Shown here: positions 1 through 6,215 of the stretch, in pieces
Layout of the letters: each line of letters starts with the position of its first letter
How positions within the stretch are numbered: position 1 is the stretch's first letter
NCBI GenBank assembly: GCA_905215015.1
Contig: CAJMOS010000098.1
Coordinates: 1-11,253, forward strand
From: an uncultured bacterium
GTDB taxonomy: Bacteria > Spirochaetota > Spirochaetia > Sphaerochaetales > Sphaerochaetaceae
Direction: 5' to 3'
DNA: 11,253 nucleotides
Position numbers and translations under genes: made by a program
Notes under the pieces: model-generated
What the model saw: the letters and a program-made list of their open reading frames with translations, nothing else
Databases searched by the model: none
Told to the model about the DNA's origin: nothing

Positions 1-51
1 ATGGACTATATGAGCCAGCTTACCGGAAAAACAAAAGAAGAACTGGGGTAA
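1..51 (+). pseudogene. Possible fragment of a mobile-element helicase/methylase protein
   Basis: The first 51 bases read as an open frame of 16 codons ending in TAA. It contains the string YMSQLTGKTKEEL. From memory this resembles a short conserved segment in very large SNF2-helicase/DNA-methylase proteins carried by conjugative plasmids and ICEs. The stretch is more AT-rich than the rest of the window. The resemblance breaks off at about position 45, close to where rpsB homology on the opposite strand also breaks off. The frame is already open at base 1, so the true 5' end lies outside the window, if it exists. The match is short and recalled, not searched, so the identity is tentative. Confidence 0.3.
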
Positions 52-202
52 CGAGACATGCGGAAGTCTTCTGCAAATCAATGATATGGATGCCGTTCCT
101 CTGGCTGTAGATGTACTTGGCCATTCTCGGATCCCAACGTTTGGTCTGATGACCAAAGTGCACGCCCGACTCAAGCAGGCTTTTCATGGTAACTACGGAC
201 AT
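20..202 (-). pseudogene. rpsB: Ribosomal protein S2, 5' fragment (truncated)
   Basis: S2 is an essential protein of the 30S subunit that bridges head and body. This fragment begins MSVVTMKSLLESGVHFGHQ and continues through WDPRMAKYIYSQRNGIHII and DLQKT, the canonical S2 N-terminus. After about residue 46-52 of a protein normally near 230-300 residues, homology stops. The frame then runs through unrelated codons to a TAA at 20-22. I place the start at 202 because AGGAGG (209-214) lies 6 nt upstream; an in-frame ATG at 226 lacks this and would add eight unusual residues. It lies 43 nt downstream of maf on the same strand and may be cotranscribed with it. S2 is essential, so an intact copy must exist elsewhere or the break is an assembly artefact. 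The identity is firm; the cause of truncation is unknown. Confidence 0.88.
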
Positions 203-245
203 ACTTGCCCTCCTGTTCGACGACACGAAGCTGTATCGCCACCCT

Positions 246-875
246 TCATCTCTTACTCATCCCCGCAGGGATGGAAATTTTGCGCTGCTGACGAGCGCAA
301 TCGGCCTCTATTATGGCGAAAATCTTTTCCTGTGGCAAGCCCAGCATCGTGGCCTCGCTGCCTTCGGTGCTTTCCACCAGCGACTTTCCCTTCCATTGGA
401 TGCGGTAGGCTCCGGCGGCGCCTTCCCATTCCCCGGTGGCGAGGTACTCCTCGATGTCTTTGTCCGACAATACCTTGAATCGGACATTGGCGGTATCGCT
501 GCCGTGAAAGACGCGGCCATGCCAGTAGAAGGCATAGCCGCAGGCGATGACCTGCTTGCGGCCGGAAAACCGGCGGAGCATCGCCCTGGCCTCTTCGATG
601 CTGCGGGCCTTGCCGATCAGCTCGCCCTCGAAGAAGATCATCGTGTCGCAGCAGATGACCGGAAGCGCGGGGTGGGGATGCTCATCGAGGAAACGGCCCA
701 TTTTCTGCATGGCCAGGTCCTCGACATGCCCTTCCGGGTCCTTCTTGTCCGAGAACTCGTCGATTCCTGTCGGCATGGCGTGCACCTTGATCCCCTCGTT
801 CTCCAGAAGCCACTTGCGGGCGACGCTCTGGCTGGCCAGGATCACCTCAGGCATCATCTCCCTATAGGACGCCAT
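246..875 (-). CDS. maf: Maf-family nucleoside triphosphate pyrophosphatase
   Basis: Maf proteins hydrolyse non-canonical or modified nucleoside triphosphates to monophosphates (house-cleaning) and are linked to septum inhibition in some bacteria. Up to 209 residues are encoded, about the family length. Visible motifs are ILASQSVARKWLL (residues 12-24, the LASxSPRR nucleotide-binding motif), CDTMIFFEGELIGKA (about 76-90) with the catalytic Asp at 77, FSGRKQVIACG (103-113), and a C-terminal AGAYRIQ...EGSEATMLGLP block. The first motif is divergent: the usual Pro-Arg is Val-Ala, while the second Arg (20) is kept. The start is uncertain. ATG at 875 overlaps the upstream ABC-F gene by 14 nt. ATGs at 857 and 854 directly follow AGGGAG and would give the usual short family N-terminus. 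It is cotranscribed with the ABC-F gene and probably translationally coupled to it. Confidence 0.88.
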   Translation of the reverse strand: MASYREMMPEVILASQSVARKWLLENEGIKVHAMPTGIDEFSDKKDPEGHVEDLAMQKMGRFLDEHPHPALPVICCDTMIFFEGELIGKARSIEEARAMLRRFSGRKQVIACGYAFYWHGRVFHGSDTANVRFKVLSDKDIEEYLATGEWEGAAGAYRIQWKGKSLVESTEGSEATMLGLPQEKIFAIIEADCARQQRKISIPAGMSKR

Positions 876-2811
876 TTTCTTTCTTCAGCTCCTCGAGCTC
901 CTCGCTCTTGGCGAACCAAGCATCCTCGCTCGCCGCCTTGGCCGCTTCCTTGGCCTCTTTCTCCGCCATCACGGCCCCGATTTTCCCCGGGTCGCTGTAG
1001 ACGGCCGGGTCGTTCATCCGTCCCTCCAGGAGGTGGATCTCCTCTTCCAGCTTCTCCTGCTCGGCAAGCAGCTTCCCGCACTCTCTGTCAAGGGTCTGGA
1101 TCCGGTTCCTGAGCTTGTTCCTCTCCTGGTAGCCAAGGCTTCCCGCCGACGGAGCGGCTGCCTTGGCCTGTCCCGTCTGGGACGTCTCCTCGTATTTCTC
1201 CTTCTCGTCGAGCTTGTACATGAAATAGTCCCAGTCGCCGTCGAAGATGACCGGTTGCTCGTCCTTGGACAGGTACATGATCCGCTTGCTGATGCCCTTT
1301 AGGAAATAGGAGTCGTGGCTGACGCAGACCAAGGTTCCGTCATAATGCTTGAGCGCCTCGAGCAGCATCTGCTTGGCGTTGATGTCCAGGTGGTTGGTAG
1401 GTTCGTCAAGCACCAGAAGGTTGACCGGGTGAAGCAGGATCTTCAGCAGGGCAAGACGACTGCGCTCTCCACCGGAAAGGACGGAGACCTGCTTGAAGAC
1501 GTCGTCTCCTTGGAAGAGGAACGAGTCCAGGTAGGTCCTCAGCTTGGGCAGGTCGTCGGTGGCGGCCACGCTCGCCAGCTCGTCCAGGACCGTGTTCTTC
1601 GGATTGAGGGTCGTCTCCGTCTCCTGGGCGAAATAGCCGACCGTCACCCCGGCCCCGAGGATGATGGAGCCGCCATAGTCCTTGTCCTGGCCGACAAGCA
1701 GGCGCAGCAACGTCGACTTGCCGGCGCCGTTGCGTCCGGTGATGGCGAGCCGGTCTCCCTTCTGGACCTGGAAGGAGAGGTCGTGGAAGATCTCGTGCTC
1801 CCCGAACGCCTTGCGCAGATGGTCGACCTTGACCACGTCGTTGCCGCTGTGCGGAGCGGGAGGGAAGGAGAAGGCCAGCTTCTTCAAATGGTCGGGAACC
1901 ACCACCGGCTCCAGCTTCTCCATCTGCTTGATCCTGCTCTGTACCGCCTTGCTCTTGGTCGCCTTGTAGCGGAACCGCTCGATGAACTGCTCGTTCTTGG
2001 CGATGGTCTCCTGCTGGCTCTTGTACGCGGCCTCCAGCTGGGCGATCTCCTGTTCCCTCTGCTGCTGGTACTGGGTGTAGTTGCCGCTATAGCGCTTCAG
2101 CTTCCCCTGGAAGAGCTCGTAGACCTCGGTGACCACCTGGTCCAGGAAGCCTTGGTCGTGGCTGACAATCATCAACCCGCCCTTGTAGGAGGCGAGGAAG
2201 TTCTTCAGCCAGGCGAGGGCGTCGATGTCCAGATAGTTGGTCGGCTCGTCGAGGAACATGATGGTGGCGTTGGCCACCAGCGTTCGCGCCAGGGCGATGC
2301 GCATCTGCCATCCCCCGGAGAACTCCCCGCACTGGCGGCCGTAGTCGGCCTCGTCGAAGCCGAGACCCTTGAGCACCTGGTAGATCTTCTGCTTGCGGGA
2401 GTAGTAGCCGCTGGAAAGCAGCTCCTCCTCCAGGTCGTGCAGCTGGTTGGCCAAGCCGGCGCTCCTTTCCCCCTCGGTCAGATGGGCGAGACGGCTTCCG
2501 ATCTCTTCCTTCTCGTCCAGCAACGACTGGAAACGCGCGTATCCTTTCTCCACCTCGTCATAGACGGTCCCCTCGGGCATGACGATCTCGCTCTGGGGCA
2601 GGTAGACGGTGGTAAGCCCCTTTGTCTTCGACATGTCCAGATGGTCCGGTTGGATGATGCCGCACAGGGCTTTCAGCAAAGTGGACTTGCCGGAGCCGTT
2701 GGAGCCGCAGAGCGCGGCCCGGCTCTGGTCGGTTAGGATGAACGAGACGCCGTCCAGGATATCACGGTCGCCAAACGCGAGCCGCAGGTCCTGCACCTGA
2801 AGGGTAGCCAT
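862..2811 (-). CDS. ABC-F family ATPase (ribosome-associated type)
   Basis: A soluble protein with two tandem ATP-binding cassettes and no membrane domain, 649 residues from this start. ABC-F proteins bind the ribosomal E site and rescue or tune translation; some protect against antibiotics. Cassette 1 has Walker A GSNGSGKS (36-43), signature FSGG (164-167, Phe for the usual Leu), Walker B with catalytic Glu 189 (LDEPTNYLD) and switch His 218. A charged helical linker spans about 250-306, the position of the P-site-tRNA interaction motif. Cassette 2 has GRNGAGKS (359-366), LSGGE (445-449) and LDEPTNHLD with Glu 470. The last 80-90 residues form a charged coiled coil. I chose ATG 2811 because AAGGAG (2821-2826) lies 9 nt upstream; an in-frame ATG at 2850 overlaps the predicted -10 box. 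It looks closer to Uup/YheS/YdiF-type members than to a known resistance factor, but the subfamily cannot be settled by eye. Confidence 0.93.
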   Translation of the reverse strand: MATLQVQDLRLAFGDRDILDGVSFILTDQSRAALCGSNGSGKSTLLKALCGIIQPDHLDMSKTKGLTTVYLPQSEIVMPEGTVYDEVEKGYARFQSLLDEKEEIGSRLAHLTEGERSAGLANQLHDLEEELLSSGYYSRKQKIYQVLKGLGFDEADYGRQCGEFSGGWQMRIALARTLVANATIMFLDEPTNYLDIDALAWLKNFLASYKGGLMIVSHDQGFLDQVVTEVYELFQGKLKRYSGNYTQYQQQREQEIAQLEAAYKSQQETIAKNEQFIERFRYKATKSKAVQSRIKQMEKLEPVVVPDHLKKLAFSFPPAPHSGNDVVKVDHLRKAFGEHEIFHDLSFQVQKGDRLAITGRNGAGKSTLLRLLVGQDKDYGGSIILGAGVTVGYFAQETETTLNPKNTVLDELASVAATDDLPKLRTYLDSFLFQGDDVFKQVSVLSGGERSRLALLKILLHPVNLLVLDEPTNHLDINAKQMLLEALKHYDGTLVCVSHDSYFLKGISKRIMYLSKDEQPVIFDGDWDYFMYKLDEKEKYEETSQTGQAKAAAPSAGSLGYQERNKLRNRIQTLDRECGKLLAEQEKLEEEIHLLEGRMNDPAVYSDPGKIGAVMAEKEAKEAAKAASEDAWFAKSEELEELKKENGVL

Positions 2812-2848
2812 GGAAAGAAACTCCTTTCGCAACTGGAATACGTCCCCC

Positions 2849-2878
2849 ACTATATCGACTTTCCTTTCCGATTTTCAA
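2849..2878 (-). promoter_or_regulatory. Predicted sigma-70-type promoter for the ABC-F/maf operon
   Basis: On the minus strand a -35 box TTGAAA (2878-2873) is followed after 18 nt by TATAGT (2854-2849). This predicts a leader of about 30 nt that carries the AAGGAG ribosome-binding site. The -35 box lies inside a small inverted repeat, CGATT-TTC-AATCG on the plus strand (2869-2881), and both boxes touch copies of an 11-bp direct repeat. Called by eye. Confidence 0.5.
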
Positions 2879-2888
2879 TCGACTTTCC
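2854..2888. repeat. 11-bp direct repeat pair around the ABC-F promoter
   Basis: ATCGACTTTCC occurs at 2854-2864 and again, identically, at 2878-2888 (plus strand). The spacing is 24 bp start to start. One copy abuts the -10 box and the other the -35 box of the predicted ABC-F promoter. This is an arrangement suited to binding a regulator, but no known operator is recognised. Confidence 0.5.
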
Positions 2889-3012
2889 CCATGGAAATCC
2901 TTGTTGCATAGGGTTTTCAAGGCAAAAAACATCCGTTCCGTCCTGAAAGATTTTCCTATAAGTTGTTGATAATGAAGAATATATGTGGTATGGTCCTAGC
3001 CTTGTAAGGTAC

Positions 3013-3041
3013 TGGAAATAGTCCATGCTTTTCTGTATGAT
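3013..3041 (+). promoter_or_regulatory. Predicted promoter for aroDE
   Basis: TGGAAA (3013-3018), 17 nt, then TATGAT (3036-3041) gives a plausible sigma-70-type promoter. A start near 3048 would leave a leader of about 24 nt ending in the strong site GGAGG (3062-3066), 5 nt before the aroDE ATG. The 260-nt divergent intergenic region (2812-3071) is AT-rich. It holds no convincing gene; a weak 85-codon minus-strand frame at 2850-3107 has no recognisable content. Confidence 0.4.
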
Positions 3042-3071
3042 TATACACCGACTGCATATTCGGAGGTTCTG

Positions 3072-4553
3072 ATGCTTTGTCTGACGCTTACAGGAGACAC
3101 CATTCAAGATGATTTGGACTGCATCCGGCGCAACAGCGCCTATGTGGACCTGGTGGAACTACGGCTCGACACCCTGAAGGACGCCGAGATCGCGAAGGCA
3201 AAGGATTTCCCTCATCTGACCGACAAGCCGGTGATCCTCACCTACCGCCGCAAGAGCGACGGGGGCAAGGCCCAGGTCTCCGAGAAAGAGCGGCTGGAGA
3301 GACTCTGCGAAATCGTCCAAGGCGACTTCGCCTACGTCGATATCGAAGGGGACGTGAAGAAAAGCGAGCTGCGTTTCGAGAGGGACGGGCAGAAGCTCGA
3401 CCTGGAAGCCTCGCTCAGGCAGCGTGGCGTGAGGATCATCCGCTCCTTCCATGACTTTGACGGGCTTCCCGCCGACCTTTTCGGCAGGATCACCAAGCTG
3501 GCCAGCAAAGGCGACATCGCCAAGGTGGCGGTCACCTCCCATTCGGTCATGGATGTCATCACCCTCTTCCGCATCCAGGAGGAGGTGAAGGACGTCAAGG
3601 AGAAGATCGTCATCGGCATGGGCCCTTGGGGCGTCTGCACCCGGATCCTCTACAAGAAGCTTGGTTCCCTGCTTTCCTTCGTCACCGAAGGAAGCGGCAG
3701 CGGCATCGGACAGCTGGACGCCAGGACGATGAAGGAGCTCTATCGGGCCGACCAGGTCGACGGGCGGACCGCCGTCTACGGAGTCATCGGCAACCCGGTG
3801 CACCATTCCTCCAGCCCGATGATCCAGAACCTCGGCTTCCACGCGATCCATTTCAACGCCATCTATGTCCCGTTTTTGGTCGACAACGTGCGTTCCTTCT
3901 TCAAGCTGGCCGAGATGATCCGCATCCACGGCTTCTCCGTCACGATTCCCTTCAAGCGTGACGTGCTGCCCTATCTGGGCAAAATCAGCCGCGAGACCAA
4001 GCAGATCGGCGCCTGCAACACCGTCGTCCACATCAACAACATGTGGAAAGGGCTGAACACCGATTACTATGGCTTCCTGCAGCCCCTCTCGCCCATGCTG
4101 GACAAGGGGCAGATCAAGCGGGCCCTGGTCATCGGGGCCGGCGGGGCGGCGCAGGCGGTCAGTTTCGCGCTCCGCAACCACGACGTGAAGGTGACGATCG
4201 TCAACCGGACCGTCGAGCATGCGGAGCGGCTCTCCCGCCTGACGATGAGCGGCTACGACTCGCTGGACCATATCAACCAGTACAGCGGCAAGGTGGACCT
4301 GGTGGTGCAGACCACAAGCGTCGGCATGGTTCCCGACGAGGACGAGGACGCGTCCCATGGCTTCAGGTTCACGGGAAACGAGATCGCCTTCGACCTGGTC
4401 TACAAGCCCCGGGAGACGGTCTTTCTCAGCCGCGCCAGGCAGGCCGGTTGCCGGACCATCGGCGGAGCCCAGATGCTGCTCGAGCAGGGCAAGCTCCAGT
4501 TCGAGTCCTTCACCGGCTACCACTATCCTCCGAAGGTCTACCCGGAAATCTGA
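3072..4553 (+). CDS. aroDE: Bifunctional 3-dehydroquinate dehydratase (type I)/shikimate dehydrogenase
   Basis: A 493-residue fusion that catalyses the third and fourth steps of the shikimate pathway: 3-dehydroquinate to 3-dehydroshikimate, then NADPH-dependent reduction to shikimate. Residues 1 to about 225 form a type I dehydratase: ELRLD (29-33), RSFHDF with general base His 127, Schiff-base Lys 151 in AKVAV, and Arg 191 in the GVCTRIL stretch. Residues about 235-493 form AroE: YGVIGNPVHHSSSP (236-249), SVTIPFK with catalytic Lys 295, GLNTD with Asp 331, Rossmann loop GAGGAA (355-360), NRT (378-380, NADP-type), QTTSVGM, and EQGKLQFESFTG (471-482). All key residues are present, so both activities should be retained. 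Family members with the same domain order occur in plants and chlamydiae, and Ser for Asn in SVTIP is typical of them. The start is supported by GGAGG 5 nt upstream. The gene stands alone on the plus strand and faces the aroK-aroC operon end to end. Confidence 0.95.
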   Translation: MLCLTLTGDTIQDDLDCIRRNSAYVDLVELRLDTLKDAEIAKAKDFPHLTDKPVILTYRRKSDGGKAQVSEKERLERLCEIVQGDFAYVDIEGDVKKSELRFERDGQKLDLEASLRQRGVRIIRSFHDFDGLPADLFGRITKLASKGDIAKVAVTSHSVMDVITLFRIQEEVKDVKEKIVIGMGPWGVCTRILYKKLGSLLSFVTEGSGSGIGQLDARTMKELYRADQVDGRTAVYGVIGNPVHHSSSPMIQNLGFHAIHFNAIYVPFLVDNVRSFFKLAEMIRIHGFSVTIPFKRDVLPYLGKISRETKQIGACNTVVHINNMWKGLNTDYYGFLQPLSPMLDKGQIKRALVIGAGGAAQAVSFALRNHDVKVTIVNRTVEHAERLSRLTMSGYDSLDHINQYSGKVDLVVQTTSVGMVPDEDEDASHGFRFTGNEIAFDLVYKPRETVFLSRARQAGCRTIGGAQMLLEQGKLQFESFTGYHYPPKVYPEI

Positions 4554-4559
4554 AGGCGC

Positions 4560-6215
4560 CTAGAAGAGCGGCCAGTGGCGGACTGCCAGCCCGTACATGG
4601 TCCGGACCCTCAGGTTCCGGATTTCGCCCGAGGGCTGGATCTCGGCCCTCAGGAGCGTTTCCCCGTCGCTCGTCTTGTCCAGCTCGAGCGGCTTTGCCAG
4701 AAGCCTCTCTCCGCCGGTCTCCACCTCGAGGTACAGTCCAGGGCCGTCCTTCAGGTGCTGCTTGACCAGCGTCACCTTCGCCTGGTATTCGAATCCGTCC
4801 GCGGAGCCCACCACCAGCGAGCTGTCCGCGGCATCGGTCTCGGCCTTGACCGGCGGCTGGAGACGGAGCTCGGTATCCGGCTCCTTCCAGTCGACAAAGG
4901 GAAGGACGGGGTGTTTGGGGGGAGAGGGGATAAGAGGCTCTCCCTGCAGGCGGGGCAGGAATCCCAGCGCCTGCTTCAGGGCATGGCTCCATGACGGCCA
5001 GGATCCCCCCTCCATCACATACAGCCCCTTGGCGGGGCGCCGGAGCACCGCCTCACGCACCTGCGGAAGGCCCTCGACCAGACGGCTGGTCCGCTCGTCG
5101 GCCTCCAGGACGATCGCGTGGGTCAGGTGGACAGCCTGGTATTGCTCGCCCATCAGCCGGATCGAGCGCTCGAGCTGCTCCATCGGATACCCGAAGGTGT
5201 TTGCCCTGAGGTATTGGAGGATCCCGTCGATCGGGATTCCTCCATCCAAAGCCCGGGCCAGGCTTTCCCTGCTGATCAGATACCTTGCGGTCTGTTCCTC
5301 GCTCTCCATCGTCGCGAAGCGCCAGAGCAGGTCCCCTTGGGGGGCGGAACCCTCGTAGGTGACGCTCTGGTCGCTGTCGACCAGCAGCATCCGTCTCTGG
5401 CCGCGGGGTATGGGAAGGCCCCAGCGGCATAGCAGGTTCCAGACCCCGCGGGTCGGCCTGATTCCCAAAAGCCGGAGCATGATCCTCAGGCTGGTCGCGT
5501 CGACGCTCTGCTGCACCTCCATGATGCGCAGGAACCGGCCCCACAACAGGCGCGAGGTGCCGCTTGCCATCTCAAGGCAGATCGCCAGCGCCTTCCGTGG
5601 GCCGAGGGAAGCCAGCTCCTCGAAGCGGGCATGGTCTACCTCGCCGGCAGGGGAGAGGATGGCAAGTTTCTCCAGGACCCCCTGCAGCTCGGGAAGCAGC
5701 TCCTTCCAGCGCGACTCGCCACAGGCGGGCAGGGGACAGCGCGATGGCAGGGCTCCGTTCTGGTCGGCGATGGAAAGGAGCCCCCTGATCATCTCGGTAT
5801 CCAGGCAGAAACCGTCGGGAGCAAGCGTCTCGCCTGGAGCGAAGAGGGTGGAAAGCGCGGTGTGGTCGGCCAGTTCCGGTTCCCGTAGCGGGTTGAGCAC
5901 CAGGTGGCCTGCGTCGACCAGCACGAAAAGCCGCATCTCCAGATGGGAAAGGGCCGCGACCAGCTTCTGGTGGGGCTGCCAGCTTTCCAATGCGGCGACC
6001 AGCGCGAGGCTCGAGGTGGGCGGGAAGAGACGGATGGCCGTCAGCATGCCGCACTCGACGGGGGATAGGGAGATGCTCTCCGTCCTCGCTCGCTCGGCAA
6101 GGAGCTGCTCCGTCTCGAGGCGCGAGCGGACGCGGCTTCCCGCCAGCAGCGAGAGCGAGGCGTCGTCATACCCATCCAGAATCTGCACCAGTTTCTCGTT
6201 CACGAACTCCCCCAT
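4560..6215 (-). CDS. XPB-helicase-associated protein (Helicase_C_3-like)
   Basis: A 551-residue protein (547 from the alternative start) encoded immediately behind the XPB helicase. No catalytic motif is visible. The middle contains RFATMESEEQTARYLISRES, then LARALDGGIPIDGILQYLRA (about residues 300-345). This pattern (hydrophobic beta strand, then a serine-led helix and 'ALDxG...ILxxL') is what I associate with the Helicase_C_3/XPB-associated domain of the protein beside mycobacterial XPB. The N-terminal half is helical and leucine-rich; the C-terminal ~130 residues look beta-rich and could be a WYL-like fold, which is speculative. Start: ATG 6215 overlaps the helicase gene by 16 nt. GTG 6203 overlaps its TGA as GTGA and sits just after GGGGGAG, so it may be the true start through coupling. 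Likely role: partner or loader of the helicase in DNA repair. The call rests on context plus weak sequence pattern. Confidence 0.6.
   Translation of the reverse strand: MGEFVNEKLVQILDGYDDASLSLLAGSRVRSRLETEQLLAERARTESISLSPVECGMLTAIRLFPPTSSLALVAALESWQPHQKLVAALSHLEMRLFVLVDAGHLVLNPLREPELADHTALSTLFAPGETLAPDGFCLDTEMIRGLLSIADQNGALPSRCPLPACGESRWKELLPELQGVLEKLAILSPAGEVDHARFEELASLGPRKALAICLEMASGTSRLLWGRFLRIMEVQQSVDATSLRIMLRLLGIRPTRGVWNLLCRWGLPIPRGQRRMLLVDSDQSVTYEGSAPQGDLLWRFATMESEEQTARYLISRESLARALDGGIPIDGILQYLRANTFGYPMEQLERSIRLMGEQYQAVHLTHAIVLEADERTSRLVEGLPQVREAVLRRPAKGLYVMEGGSWPSWSHALKQALGFLPRLQGEPLIPSPPKHPVLPFVDWKEPDTELRLQPPVKAETDAADSSLVVGSADGFEYQAKVTLVKQHLKDGPGLYLEVETGGERLLAKPLELDKTSDGETLLRAEIQPSGEIRNLRVRTMYGLAVRHWPLF

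Noticed and set aside
1315..2736. A 473-codon plus-strand open frame
   Set aside because: It lies fully antisense to the ABC-F gene, is rich in Leu/Val/Gly/Asp with no motif, and is the typical antisense shadow of GC-rich coding DNA.
2889..3071. Possible riboswitch or T-box leader upstream of aroDE
   Set aside because: No T-box sequence, specificity hairpin or terminator-like stem was found; the only symmetry is the short CCTT-GT-AAGG, and the predicted leader is only about 24 nt.
2850..3107. An 85-codon minus-strand frame in the AT-rich divergent intergenic region
   Set aside because: It covers the predicted promoters of both flanking genes and overlaps the aroDE start. It lacks a ribosome-binding site and recognisable content. 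The first in-frame ATG of the ABC-F frame (2850) was rejected for similar reasons.
3159..4523. A 454-codon minus-strand open frame
   Set aside because: It is antisense to aroDE, whose motifs are complete; its composition is that of a shadow frame and it has no recognisable domain.
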